Numbered from the stretch's first letter, positions 10,292-21,257 are shown. The stretch is DNA of 24,240 nt from Plantago elongata (GCA_036897095.1 JAYMSP010002445.1:1-24240), one strand, 5' to 3'. Notes: a model not told the origin generated them from the sequence alone. Program-made: numbers and translations.

Positions 10292-11022
10292 ACGATTAGC
10301 TAAAAAGATTATTTTCGATGAGTCCTAGATGATTCGGATTCTTAACTTGTGTTCATGATTGAATAAAAAATTCACCAAATATGACCTCCCTCGGTTGGGA
10401 TTGACATGGAGATTTTTGATCATTCACTTTTGAAATCATAGCCCTAACTCTTTTGGTTAATTTCAACCTTATCATTGATTCGACTTGTTTTCTGTTCCAA
10501 GATGAGGACATAACCTATAAATCCAATTATAATAGTATTAATTATTGACCATAATTTACTATATAACCATTGTTGCTTTATCCTTTTTGGGTCACCCAAC
10601 AAACATTCCTGTGGATTCTGTTGACATTGTTTGAAAACTAGTCAAATGTACTTAAAGAAGATATGAACTGAATTTTAAAGAGACCAGCTAGTATATTACC
10701 ATAAATAAAATGAACACACTTACTAAAACACTTCAAAGACTTTTAACCCTCAAAAAATCCATATCAAGTCTCAACTTGCAAGAAGTTCAGAAACAATTAG
10801 GAAATGAGATATTTTATTCTAGAACACCATCTAAGAAATGATGTTAGTCTAAATGATTTCGGGATGTAATATGGAAATGAATCATAGCAAAATCAACCAC
10901 CATAAATACATCTGAAACTCCTTTTTTTTTTCTCACATTTCCTTTGTCCCATCACCCCCATGCCACAAATAGTTCCTTCATTCAGCTTGATATTAGTCAT
11001 TTACTTTTCCACGCATTTTGTA
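10292..11022. other. Intergenic DNA, nothing recognised
   Basis: AT-rich DNA with a T10 run near 10923 and no open frame of note. No repeat or element end could be defined. Confidence 0.5.
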
Positions 11023-11036
11023 CTAACTCGTGCTTG

Positions 11037-11930
11037 GACCTGAATACTTTTCACTTTGATCACTTGGCAATTTAGGCTCTCTAAAAGGTGATTTGAAACT
11101 TTGATTGTTGCTTCTACAACGGTACAGCACCTCTCTCGTGGGCCTAACCCTCAGTAATAATGTGGTATGAATGACAATTTCCCAGAAATTGTGAGGATAA
11201 ATGGTACAGAGAATGTTGTTAGTAATATGATAAATTATATGCGGACTTAAACTACCGGTTAAACGTGCAAAAACTAACTTGTAGAATAATGGAAAACACA
11301 TGTGGCCTTTAAGTCTCCCACTAAGTGCACTCCAAATTACAAAATTGATGAGTTTTTGGTAATGCTCTCATATATGATCGATATTCTGCCAAATATGACT
11401 TTCTGGATTTGCCACACCAACTTCCACACACTCGAGTTAATAAATTTATGGGGTCATTCGATTCAATCATTAATTAACTCTACAGTAAAAACATTAGCTA
11501 GTTGTTGCTCCAGTTTTGTGGCTCTCTTCCATTTCTCAAACTTTTCCAACAAAAATGTCCTCTCGCTTGTTCAGAAGTCAATTTCGAAACTATTAAACAG
11601 CTTCTCGAGCAATCATGGTGATCAAATTCAATTCAATATGATGGCATACTACTTAAAAAGGTCGGTGATGATTCAATTTTCCATTTTCTTACTGTTGAAA
11701 TGGATGACACCATCATTTTATTGCCAATTTTGAACTGCCAATGAGAGGTGCATACACTATGCTGTGATTGGATCAACGAAACCCATGATCTTCTTATCCT
11801 TGGTTTTGTTCTGACTCCAGCTGCAATCGACAAAAATAAGCAATCGCTGGGACTCCACTCATTAGAAGTCGTTAAAATTTGAGTTTGTTTATACCAGCCG
11901 AAACTACATAATGCTCCATACATATTCAAT
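11037..11930 (-). pseudogene. Unresolved coding-like patch, possibly remnants of a gene
   Basis: Minus-strand frames here read like protein in short blocks interrupted by stops and frame changes. A 92-codon frame ends at 11023 in a hydrophilic tail (near YRCRSNNQSFKSPFREPKL). A block near 11560-11470 reads LLEKFEKWKRATKLEQQL, suggesting coiled coil. A further block lies near 11860-11640. The plus strand also holds a 143-codon open frame (11302-11733, GTG start), which may be the shadow of old coding DNA or itself chance. I could not assign a family or join exons. The retrotransposon begins just beyond, at 11979. It could equally be non-coding. Confidence 0.2.
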
Positions 11931-12019
11931 CAAAATAATACAATTTGAATAAACATCGTGTGCGTGTGCATGTATATATGGAAAGAATGATTTCCCAGCC
12001 TTTTTTCATTCATCAATCT

Positions 12020-12041
12020 CACACACACACACACACACACA
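12020..12041. repeat. (AC)n microsatellite
   Basis: About eleven AC repeats lie within the 3' LTR directly before the SINE target site. The corresponding place in the other LTR reads CATATGTATATATACA, so the AC tract grew after the two LTRs were made. Confidence 0.9.
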
Positions 12042-12051
12042 AGTATATATA
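12039..12051 (+). repeat. Upstream 13-bp target-site duplication of the SINE
   Basis: ACAAGTATATATA occurs here and, identically, at 12249-12261. The other LTR has one copy of the site at 13912-13924 (ACAAGTATGTATA), with no insert. Confidence 0.9.
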
Positions 12052-12248
12052 ATTGTCAAAGCGTTTGTAGTCGAGTGACAAGCTGAGTCACCCCGTGACC
12101 TCATACGGGTTCGATTTTCCGAAATGGGTGATTATATTCTCTCAATAGAAATTGGTGGTGATTTGCATCTTTCGTCTTGTTCAACAATTGTAATTGTAAT
12201 GCTATATTTCATGTTAATTAATAAATAAAAAACTTTGAAAAAAAAAAT
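12052..12248 (+). mobile_element. SINE, about 197 bp, tRNA-derived type, inserted in the LTR
   Basis: The insert is framed by the perfect 13-bp duplication, ends in a ten-base A run followed by T, and has pol III-like control boxes: an A-box-like TAGTCGAGTGAC at 12068-12079 and a B box GGTTCGATTTTCC at 12108-12120, 40 bp apart. These are the three hallmarks of a tRNA-derived SINE moved by L1-type machinery. The body carries no coding frame. The perfect duplication beside strongly diverged LTRs suggests that the SINE arrived much later than the retrotransposon. The family cannot be named without a library search. Confidence 0.88.
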
Positions 12249-12261
12249 ACAAGTATATATA
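12249..12261 (+). repeat. Downstream 13-bp target-site duplication of the SINE
   Basis: Identical to 12039-12051. LTR sequence resumes after it with GTTAGATATA, matching ATTAGATATA in the other LTR. Confidence 0.9.
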
Positions 12262-12344
12262 GTTAGATATAATAAGGAATTCAAATTCAATAATACTTCT
12301 AAGTACTAACATTAGGGAGTCCTAATTAAATTATACTTTTAATA

Positions 12345-12353
12345 CTCTTCCTC
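12345..12353 (-). other. Candidate polypurine tract
   Basis: The minus strand reads GAGGAAGAG directly before the 3' LTR, where plus-strand synthesis of LTR elements is primed. It is short, but its position is exact. Confidence 0.5.
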
Positions 12354-13844
12354 AGTCGAAACGGGAGTTTTATGAGCGTTGAGAATGTTCTGGAAATTGT
12401 CAAACAATACTTATAGAAGTCCTTTGGTGAAAAATCGACTCATACGTAAGAATCAACAGATTTCATCCATGACGTTCTACGTTGATGTTGTACGAGAGCA
12501 GGCGAGGCAAAAGGTATGACCGATCAATGGACGATACCATAGGCAGTTGGTTATGGCAACTAGGACCCAAATATTGTACCTTACTCCAGTGAGGTGATCG
12601 AGTCTGTAAGAGTCGGGTGGAAGAAGTTCACCCAGAGTAGACATAGAGATACATCCAAAATAGAAGATGTTATAAGACCACACTGAGGTGGAAAAAGAAG
12701 GATCAATAAGTGATCGCATAGAGATAGTCATGAGTAGGCAGAGAGGGTCAACGACCACAATAGTTTTAGATACAGCGGAGCAAGAGCTTCATACAACTAG
12801 CTCGAACGACTGGAGATAGAACAAAAAACTCGCGAACTCTAACCACAAAAGGAGCTTCGGACTAGGAAGCTGTGTGGGAGGGCCTGGTGGAGCGTCAAGT
12901 TGATCTGGGGATGAGGAGCACCCTTTTGATCAGGACGTGCGACTTCGAGAGCATAATTTGATCTCATAACGAAACGGAGACAGTTGCTCGACGAAATCGA
13001 TGACGCATGGAGAAAAAAAAGCAGTAGACCGCATGAGAAAACTGCATAAGAAGACGAGAAATCCACTGCGCAATCAAAAGAAGAAGACTTGGCCGCAGGG
13101 TTGTCCGTCGGAGAAGAGGGCAATCGACGCTCGCGAGCAATTGCAAAGGCGGTCGATGAAGATCGAACATGCTGGGGCGACCGTTTGACAAGAGAACGAT
13201 GATTGCGGGCAATTGCAGGAAGATAGAAGAAAGTTCGACATATTGAAGAAAATTGTTCGAACATGGGAGGGGATCGACAACAGTGGGTTGTTCGACCAGA
13301 GGAGAAGTTCGACAGATTAAAGAAAAATGTTAGAACAAAGGATGGGATCGACAACAGGTGACTGTTCGATCATAGGAGAATTCAAAAGAGGTATACGAAC
13401 GTGAGGTTCTGTATATACGTGAATATATCGAACGTGAGATTTTATATATGGGAGTTCTGTAGCGGAAGATAAAGGGGAAAAAAGATACAAAAGAGATATA
13501 GGCAAGGACAATCGCATTGATTACAGTGAGGGAAAAGATGAGTGATTACCTGGCGAAGATATCATATGAGATCGGATCATGATTTTCAGCAATCTGCTGC
13601 TTAACTGAGAACGCATTTTGACCTATTAAACCTGATTTAATTTCGATCTCCACCGTCCAAATTGTAGTTCCACAAGTTATCTTGCTGTTGTCAAAATTTT
13701 GTGACGATCCAACGGCTGAATCTCCAAGAAACTACGTTTTCCTCAGACTGCGTTGTGCTGTCAAGCTATACAAAAATTGTCTTTTCTTCACAAAATTCAT
13801 TGAGAGAAAGGGAGACAGTACCAATGCTCGTTGGAGACTTACAT
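12354..13844 (-). other. Internal region of the retrotransposon, no recognised coding domain
   Basis: About 1.5 kb, less AT-rich than its surroundings. The longest frame is 171 codons on the minus strand (12839-13354); its Ser-, Arg- and Phe-rich translation shows no motif of gag or pol, and it overlaps other open frames on both strands, so I do not call it a gene. The element is best described as non-autonomous or internally replaced. Confidence 0.55.
13231..13378 (+). repeat. Two tandem 74-bp units inside the retrotransposon
   Basis: Units are 13231-13304 and 13305-13378. Both start AAGTTCGACA, share GGGATCGACAACAG or the near-identical GGGGATCGACAACAG, and end ATAGGAG or AGAGGAG. A shorter related stretch containing GCAATTGCA recurs at 13137 and 13208. 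Such arrays are common in the leader regions of plant LTR elements. Confidence 0.75.
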
Positions 13845-13857
13845 GGCTCTGATACCA
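13845..13857 (-). other. Primer-binding site of the retrotransposon
   Basis: The minus strand reads TGGTATCAGAGCC directly after the 5' LTR. This is the complement of the 3' end of initiator tRNA-Met, the usual primer of plant copia elements. It sets both the orientation and the LTR boundary. Confidence 0.88.
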
Positions 13858-14007
13858 TAAAAGAACTATTTTCCCTACCTTTTCACATTCATCAATCTCA
13901 TATGTATATATACAAGTATGTATAATTAGATATACTAAAAAATCTTAATTCAGTAACACTTATAAATATTAACATTAAGGCACCATAATCTAATTATACT
14001 TTTAACA
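13858..14007 (-). repeat. 5' LTR of the retrotransposon, 150 bp
   Basis: In element orientation it starts TGTTAAAAGTATAATTAG and ends next to the primer-binding site. The expected final CA has become TA. It aligns along its full length, with many substitutions, to the LTR at 11979-12344. It contains the empty target site of the SINE at 13912-13924. Confidence 0.82.
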
Positions 14008-14210
14008 TATAATTCATATGCACACCATTAATGAGAGGGCCTTGGGGTAAACAAGGCAATACCCTGCCATACAGTAAGCGCGATTATATGTTACCGGATT
14101 CACATTTTATACTAGAGTCTAGAGGGTGTCATAATCGCAGGCCCTAGCGTTAAAGATGACTTTCTAATGGTGTGATGTTGGAAGCAGGAATTTCGAGTTG
14201 GTGAGTAGTA

Positions 14211-14320
14211 TATTACAAAGTTTCTTTGCCCATTCACAAAGAAATTGGAGTATGACATGTAAGAAACACTAAAACCTCACTTAAGCATATGGTAATATTA
14301 CAAAGTTACTTTGCCCATCA
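14211..14320 (+). repeat. Two near-identical 25-bp copies, 85 bp apart
   Basis: TATTACAAAGTT then CTTTGCCCAT occurs at 14211-14235 and, with one or two changes, at 14296-14320. The segment sits between the retrotransposon and the 3' end of the ArfGAP gene. Its meaning is unknown. Confidence 0.6.
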
Positions 14321-14358
14321 GGAACAGTTCATCACACCGAGACAACTTCTACATGTGT

Positions 14359-14364
14359 TTTATT
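14359..14364 (-). terminator. Candidate polyadenylation signal of the ArfGAP gene
   Basis: AATAAA on the minus strand lies about 333 nt after the TAA at 14697-14699. The distance fits a plant 3' UTR. Transcript data would be needed to confirm its use. Confidence 0.4.
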
Positions 14365-14696
14365 CAAAGAATTTCAATATCAATGTCAAATTTTCACCCA
14401 AAGAGCAAATCAAAACCTCTACGCTGAATCTAGTTTACATCTTCAAATACATTTAAAAACCGATACAATTCCTGCTACAAGCTTCACAGCATATTTGCTC
14501 AAATGACACAATTCCCCCTCGATCAAAACCCCATGCTGTAGCTCTAGCAAACCACCAAACATAGGAGAAACATATAACCTATTTTAAACTGGTTTGACAT
14601 TTTTTGTCACATCAATCTCAAGCTTATGCTGACCTTTTTCTTTGGAGAAAGTCCACGGTACACAATCATACAATCCATTGGCGCGAAGTTCTAAGT

Positions 14697-17600
14697 TTAG
14701 CCAAATGGGTTACCACCAGTGGATGCAAAGCTAGGAGCAGAATGGGATGTGTGTAATCCACCCGGTTGATGACTTGGATATAGAGAAGAAAAAGCATTTT
14801 CCTCGAGCCCGAAGCCAGAATGTGCCTGAGGCCTAAAAAACACCTCTAGTGAGTGAGATAAAGATTGCTTATATGAACAGACACCCTCATATGCAGGCCT
14901 AATTACACATATTACACATAGTTTTGCATATCAAAAGGGTAACTGTAATATATCAAGGGGTTCTAGAAGTGCCCATTTGCCAAACATAAAAACGTATTAA
15001 GCGAAAATGCATTATATATGAAAATCAAGGGATGCTATGTCTAACTAGGGCTATATGTGCAGCATCTCATAAATATCGGCATTTGTTAATATATTAAATT
15101 GAAATATAGATATATAGTATACATGTAAGGTTCAGAATAATTAGTTTACCTTGGTGCTATGCTGCCACCAACTTGTTGTCCCAGGTATGGACCTGATAAA
15201 TGACAAGAAACTTTTTACGTGAATAAATTCTGAAAAATAACTGGACACAAATAAGAAGTATATTATTTACTCTGAGGGATTGCTGATGCATATGATGGTG
15301 ATTGACCAGGCATCAGTGATGCATGAGATGTGAGTGTCCCAAGACTTGGAGTATGTTGTAAGCCAGACGGGATAGGAGCATTCGGCAATGCACCTTGCAG
15401 TGATGTTAGTGAAGGAAACTGCAAATACATAAATGGATGGCTTATATTTAGCAGAAAAGTGCCGCTCGTGTATAGAATATGATATTCAATAGTTGAAACA
15501 TAATTCAGTATATATTGAAGATACTAAAATGCTACTCTTTATAGCTGCCTAGATATGGAAAATTTGAATTAAGTTTATACTGAAACCAATTGAGTGTACA
15601 TAATTAAGTATATTTTGACCTTCAATAATGAACCAGAAGCCAATGACTGGTACATAACAGTGAATGGTGAATTTATTTTATAGGAAATGTAACATACTGT
15701 TGATGGTTGATCTGAAGAAGCATCATTTCCAAGATCAAAAGGATTCATCGATCTTGCCCCTTGCTGCACATTAGGTACTGGATGTAAATGTTGTACTGGC
15801 TGCATATTAGGTAATCCCTGAAATTGGGAAAATAAACATTCATGATTGATACCAAAATAATGCAGACATTACAAGCATTGCGTTTAACAATAAGAAGCCA
15901 AAACTCTTACTTGACTCCTTGTAGAAGTTCACAAGTGCACACCATATCTAAGGGGATAAAGCATATAATGATATAAAGACTAGCTACATAAAACTTCCGA
16001 AAATTTCTAAATTGAGGCATTGCATATTTGCTAAACCAAACAGCACCTTTAGAAATGGAGCTTTTATATGCACAGAAGGAACAAGTGGCAAGCACCACAA
16101 GCATATTTACTCCACTGCATTCTTGCGTAAAGACCAGAGTGCACAGTAGTACAAATCAAACCTAAACCTTTATACTTCTTGATGGCGTTGTAAGAATGTG
16201 TTCACAAAACTATGGTTATCAGTCAATTAGTTATAAATTCAGGGGAGAGGGGCTGATAAGTATCTCTACATCCAATAAATTCTAAGTCGGTGGAGTGTTG
16301 GTCAAGAAACCACATAATCCAGAATGGCGGTGATAATGACTACACAGAGGCAAGGAATAGAGAAAATTACTAAATTAGTCAGAAATATACCATTGGCATA
16401 TTGTATTGCATCGGACCAACACCATATGGCAAACCCGGACGCCATCCGGAAACTGGAGCCATATACGAATAGTTCATTGCAAATAAATCAGCCGGCAGTT
16501 CTTTCCGACCAACAGATTTTGCATCAGTTGGTGGTTCTGCAGAAAACCCAACAGAAGTATCAATGGCAGGCCTTGCTGGAGCTTGTCCCATAGATAAACC
16601 AGTACCTCCATAGGTATTTGGGACAGCTAATGGATTCTGGGGCTGATGTCCCTGAAACCCAGGAGCTGGTTGAGGAATCATGGTTGGCCACTGTCCTCCA
16701 CTGGGATGTCCACCGAAGTTCCCTGTAGTATTGGTTAGCTGTGGTCCAGGAGCAGCTGGAACTCCGCCAGGGGGGTGTGCAGTAGAGGCAGAAACTCCAA
16801 AGGGCAGCCCAGATGATGTGCCCAGTGAAGATGAGGGACCAGCTACAGGAGCAGGAACGGACAAATCCAGTAGTGAAGATTCCAAAGAGTTTGAGGCTGG
16901 AGTATTTACTTTCACCTGAGGTGCCGAATCAAAATTGGCCCAGTTGCCACCACTTGATGCTCCAATCTGCACAGTTGTGGCCGTTTCTTCGGATGGGGCT
17001 GTCGGAGGGACTGGAGGTTCAGGAACGTAATCAAAATCAATGAATGAAACCTCCGCTTTGACCTCAGGAGGGTTCCCATCAGAAGATGCGGACGCCAAGC
17101 TGCTGGAGGATGCAGTTCTCTGCAAAGAGAATATTATGTCACGTTAATCCTATGATGAAGTAAGTGGACATGGTAAAAGCAATAGTCGAATTCTACACTA
17201 TGAGATTAAGAGTCTGCAGATTGAGTGTCAAATAAATCAGGTATAAAAGATAAAAATTAAAAAAAAAATACAGATTTACAAATGACTGACAACAGAATAT
17301 GCTCTCCTTCGAAAATGTTTTAAAATATTTACTTGGGTGTATGGAGGAGGATCAATTGATTTTCCAACGGTGGCTTTGGGAGGTTCAATAACCCGGAGAG
17401 GAGATACACTATCTCCTAGGATATCTCTAACAGGGCGGACAACAGGTGGACTGGACATGTCTGATATCTGACTATCAGGTGATCTACCTCCAGGCCTAGA
17501 GCCTCCATCCGAACTCCTATCCTCAGACCTCCTACCATTTCCAAACCTGTCTTCACGTCGCCAGTCATTCAAGACATCAGGACGAGCCGGACTTCTTTTG

Positions 17601-19524
17601 TTTTCAATATGTCGCTGCATTTCTTGATTGTATCCTGGGCTTCTTCCTCCAGGACCAGGTCTTTCACCACGATCCTCATATGGTGGACTTCGAGAACTGC
17701 CTTGATAACTGTCTGTCCTCCTGTTCCCACTTTCATCTGCTTCTCCCTACAACAAGAGTGCAATTAGAAAGCAGTTTTAATACAATCTTGATAGCTCTTA
17801 GAAATTCCCACCATAGGTTAAAGTGGATATATTTAGTTGAGCAGTCGGCATAAACTTGAAACTTTCTGCTAATGACCAATGTATACCATCTTCGACCTTA
17901 GTGGCTTTTCCGAGTTCCTTTCACCAGTAAATCTCCTGTCCACATAGACATGCCTGATGAAGTCTCGCAGTCTCTCCACATTGCTGGAAGAACATGTACA
18001 TATGAGTGAGGTTTATTTAGTAAAACAGCAAATATATATTGAAGACTAAAGAGAGAAAATAATCAACTTCATTTCACCTGCCATCAGGGAGAGAATTCCG
18101 TTGAGCATCCCATTCTTTCAGATAAATTTCTCTAGCACTCTGTTGGCAGATAATTAAAATGTAAGAGAATAGTTGTATTAGACAAAGAAAGAAATCTTCC
18201 ACATTATCATCACCCACGGGACAGTTGTTTGCATACCGCATTACCCCCTCCTTGAAGTGCACTAACTTCTTGTTGAGTAAATTTAGCCATAGATACTGAC
18301 TTCACTCTATGTGTAAACTCCCGACTGCAATTTTTTCAAACATACATTTAGTAAAGTGACGAGACACCCCACCAAGACTATGTGGCTGTAAATCCCCTCC
18401 AGAAGTTAATTACAAAGACAGAAATGCAAGAACATAATTCATTTACACTTACTGTATTCCGCTGCAGTTTGTACAAATAAATGTTGAGAAATTTGTGCAC
18501 ACATATTGAGGCCCCTGACAGGCAGGTAAATAGCTCCGTCAGTTCAATGAGATGAGAAAAATATAATTATTGAACCAGTCAGCAAAATGATCCAAACTCA
18601 AAAATTATCCAGTAACTAGACATCAAAATCAGATATGTGATATCTATTGAGTCTAGGCCAGGCCAAAATTTAAATACCATACCCTCCCCCACCAAAAAAA
18701 AAAACAGAACAACCAATTGGAGTGATGCATATGAAGTTCTTTCTGTATTGTAAGTAAATTACGTAGACAGTCAAAAGGCACATAAAGCAATTACTTGTAT
18801 CTTGCAGTTTGTATAACCAGAAGAAGAGAATGCAAATGCCTTTTCCTAGTGTTACAGCAATGAGCCATCATAACCAATGCAACAACTCTGTGGTTAAACA
18901 CTCAATCTGACTTAAAGAGTATCCATCTCCAACGGATTACAAAAATGAGACATGCACTAAACAGCAGGTCCCAATTTATTCCTAACGACGCATGATTGAT
19001 ATGAAATGAAGGGAAGTGATCTGTTCCAAGACTGGTGGAAGTTATCTCATGCTTGAAACTCCATAGCATCAACCTCATCACCTCAAGAAACAACTAATGC
19101 TACTGATTTAGTAACAGGATTCCATGTTGACTCCAACCTTAAGGCCCCAATGCAGATAAAACTAACCTCCTCACTATGACGACCTAATTCGATCCATTTG
19201 AGATCAATTTGGTTGGTTTTTCATACTATAGATTCAGCAAAGATGCACATGACATTTTGTAATCCAAATACTACTTACAAAAACAAACAATAGAAACAGT
19301 ATCAAAATAGATAGCTATGCAAGAACTTGATAACAGAAACAATGAATAAAACATTCAGAATTTCAAATACACAAAGTAAATCAAGCACTAGGTAAAAAAA
19401 ACAAAGAGTAAACTAACATACATACCAAACTGTTGCAGTTAATACACCTCCGATTGTCAGGAAGCTTGAGCAGATTCCGAATAATCCTCTCGTTCTTTTC
19501 ATCTTCCTTCACTCGACTCGCCAT
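14697..19524 (-). CDS. AGD14: ArfGAP-domain protein, AGD14-like, eleven exons, 665 aa
   Basis: Exons on the minus strand are 19524-19426, 18514-18453, 18324-18237, 18139-18078, 17983-17887, 17746-17333, 17119-16391, 15817-15698, 15418-15271, 15192-15150 and 14832-14697. All introns are GT-AG with consistent phases. The ArfGAP domain (about residues 12-125) has a C4 zinc finger, Cys27-x2-Cys30-x16-Cys47-x2-Cys50, followed by the arginine of SGIHREF (Arg55), the expected catalytic arginine finger. ArfGAPs stimulate GTP hydrolysis by Arf GTPases in vesicle traffic. After it come a low-complexity Arg/Ser/Pro/Gly region and a Gly/Pro/Gln-rich tail with NPF motifs at 542-544 and at the C-terminus (662-664), which may bind EH-domain endocytic proteins. 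Architecture and the GGNPF ending match plant AGD14 and animal AGFG proteins. The start fits the family; the frame stays open upstream, so a longer N-terminus is not excluded. Confidence 0.95.
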
Positions 19525-19545
19525 TGAATTAACCTTTTCAGACTC

Positions 19546-19679
19546 CTGACAATCAAGCAAACAGTAACTGAAAAATGAAAGTTGATAGAGCAAATCAGAT
19601 CTGGTAAACAAGAGTTGAATTGAAGAAACTAAGATATCAATAGAATGGGAAAAGGAAGAAGAAGTTAAAGACAAGTGAC
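19546..19679 (-). other. Possible 5' UTR intron of the ArfGAP gene
   Basis: On the minus strand GATCAG|GTCACT could be a donor and TTGATTGTCAG|GAGTC an acceptor 21 nt before the ATG, giving a T-rich intron of 134 bp. The frame upstream of the ATG is open without a stop, which an untranslated intron would explain. The donor is weak, so this is tentative. Confidence 0.35.
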
Positions 19680-19739
19680 CTGATCGGGAAATTGCAGAGA
19701 TCAAACAGAAGCGCTGATTTTTCAGAGAAAATAAAAGAC

Positions 19740-21224
19740 GGATCTCGGTTTATCCTTGTCGTTTTTATTAGTGTTACAGCTAATAAACTTTTTGGAAAAC
19801 GATGACTAGAAGGAGGATTAGTTAGAGAAAGATAGAAAGAAAGACAGCGGCTTTTCGCTGGAGAAAATAAAATTACAGCACGATGACTGAATTATTCTTC
19901 ACCCTACTCAGTAAAAACAAGAACAAGCCCTCAAACAGGGAGATACTGAAACGAAACCAAACCAAACGAGACGAGACGACGACTGCAAACTGACTTCGAT
20001 GCAGACAAATTTGACCTCCTCACAAATCGGTATATCCAGTTTTCTATTCTTTTCTTTCTCACCGATATCTGATACATTTAATTTACTATGTGCATTGTAT
20101 GGCAAAACTATTCAATTCTATCGACTATAGTTCATTCCTACATTCTAATAATCACATTTGCATTTCGATTTTACGACTTATCTTATAGACTTTACCGGTT
20201 ATTTTGTATGTATTAATTATTTATATATAATGTGATGGTTTTTAGGTGACATTACTGTGATAGTTAGCGTGATAGTTAGCGTATTTGGTCAATTTCATTA
20301 CTTAAACAACTAGTTGGTAGTTTCCAGTTGAGTGGTTTTATCAATATTTAAGATTTAGTTGTTCAAGTCTGTCGGCATTATCATAAAACGTATGGATAGG
20401 GCCAGGAGGGATGAGGGACATTCACCGAATACATTTATATATATAATATATAATTACCTCGCCAACCCCCAACTTAAATATTTGACTCCGCAACGACACG
20501 TCATCTGGGAATACAAAGTCATTAATAACTAGACAATTCATGTGTTTTGTGTTCACGACTCGTCATTTGTGGTTCTATCGGAATGATATGATACATGTGT
20601 GATTGTTGTCGCTATACATTATTTGTGAGTTCTGTAGGTAAAAAAATACTGCAATTTACCATCCACAAATGCCACAATTATAATACAACTGAAACAGAGT
20701 AAAGTCAGATGGTCATATTTTATTCACTTTGACTCCTCAATTAGGTTAACCTTCTTTTGATTGCTTAAGTTTACCTTGCATATTGTGTCATGTTCTTATT
20801 TAAGGTGTATTCTTGTTAAATCTTCAGTGAGAACGATTTAAATTGAAAAGAGTTGAGCCTTTCAGGATTTATGTGAATGGAGATATTACATTGTGATATA
20901 CTCTTCATGAGCTGACAAGAACCGTTTGATGAACCACCAACTTTTTGGTGAACCACTAACTAAACATGGTCAATATCCTACCAAATGCACGGGCAATATG
21001 CATTTATGCACAACTGTATATGATTAATATTGTGCATGTATGACGCAATCTCGACCACGTAGAAGAGATGAGTGATACGTAGATCGGGGACATACATTTA
21101 TCTAGTAGTATAATAGTAGTAGGGATGATGATAAATAGATGAAAGTGAGTGTGGTCAGCTCATATGCTTCATCTACTAGATCATTATTACACCATTAAAA
21201 TTGTATCTGAATCCATAAACAATG

Positions 21225-21257
<33 letters not shown>

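Larger units (their letters stand above)
11979..12344 (-). repeat. 3' LTR of the retrotransposon, interrupted by a SINE
   Basis: Without the SINE and one target-site copy it is about 156 bp, matching the 150-bp LTR at 13858-14007. Shared blocks on the plus strand include CATTCATCAATCTC, ACAAGTAT.TATA, TTAGATATA, TAACATTA and TTATACTTTTAA. It starts TG on the plus strand. The far end reads TTTTAATA where the partner has TTTTAACA, so one terminal base has mutated. An (AC)n microsatellite sits inside this copy only. Confidence 0.8.
11979..14007 (-). mobile_element. Old non-autonomous LTR retrotransposon, copia-style, with a nested SINE
   Basis: Two direct repeats bound the element: 13858-14007 (5' LTR in element orientation) and 11979-12344 (3' LTR, containing the SINE). 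A primer-binding site on the minus strand at 13857-13845 follows the 5' LTR directly, and a 9-nt purine tract on the minus strand at 12353-12345 precedes the 3' LTR. The 5' LTR starts TGTTA, as plant copia LTRs often do. The internal region is about 1.5 kb and has no recognisable gag, protease, integrase or reverse transcriptase, so the element could only move with help from others. The LTRs differ at many positions, so insertion is old. Flanks share TATA at the ends but not a clean 5-bp duplication. Confidence 0.8.

Noticed and set aside
11302..11733. 143-codon plus-strand frame
   Set aside because: It starts at GTG, has a Ser/Phe/Leu-rich composition typical of antisense or AT-rich DNA, and no recognised domain. 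Recorded only as part of the unresolved patch.
12839..13354. 171-codon minus-strand frame inside the retrotransposon
   Set aside because: No gag or pol motif is present, other frames are open on both strands, and tandem 74-bp repeats overlap it. Likely a chance frame in a repeat-rich leader-like interior.
16324..17043. Plus-strand open frames of 76-89 codons opposite the large ArfGAP exon
   Set aside because: They are shadows of the GC-rich, stop-poor exon 16391-17119 on the minus strand, which has the splice sites, phase and family match.
17569..17763. 64-codon minus-strand frame within the ArfGAP gene
   Set aside because: It is a different frame of exon 17746-17333. The frame that continues from the previous exon and leads to the rest of the protein is another one.
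20935..20970. Small repeat with GAACCACCAACTTTTTGGTGAACCACTAAC wording as an element end
   Set aside because: It is a short imperfect repeat with some hairpin potential; no partner end or target duplication was seen.
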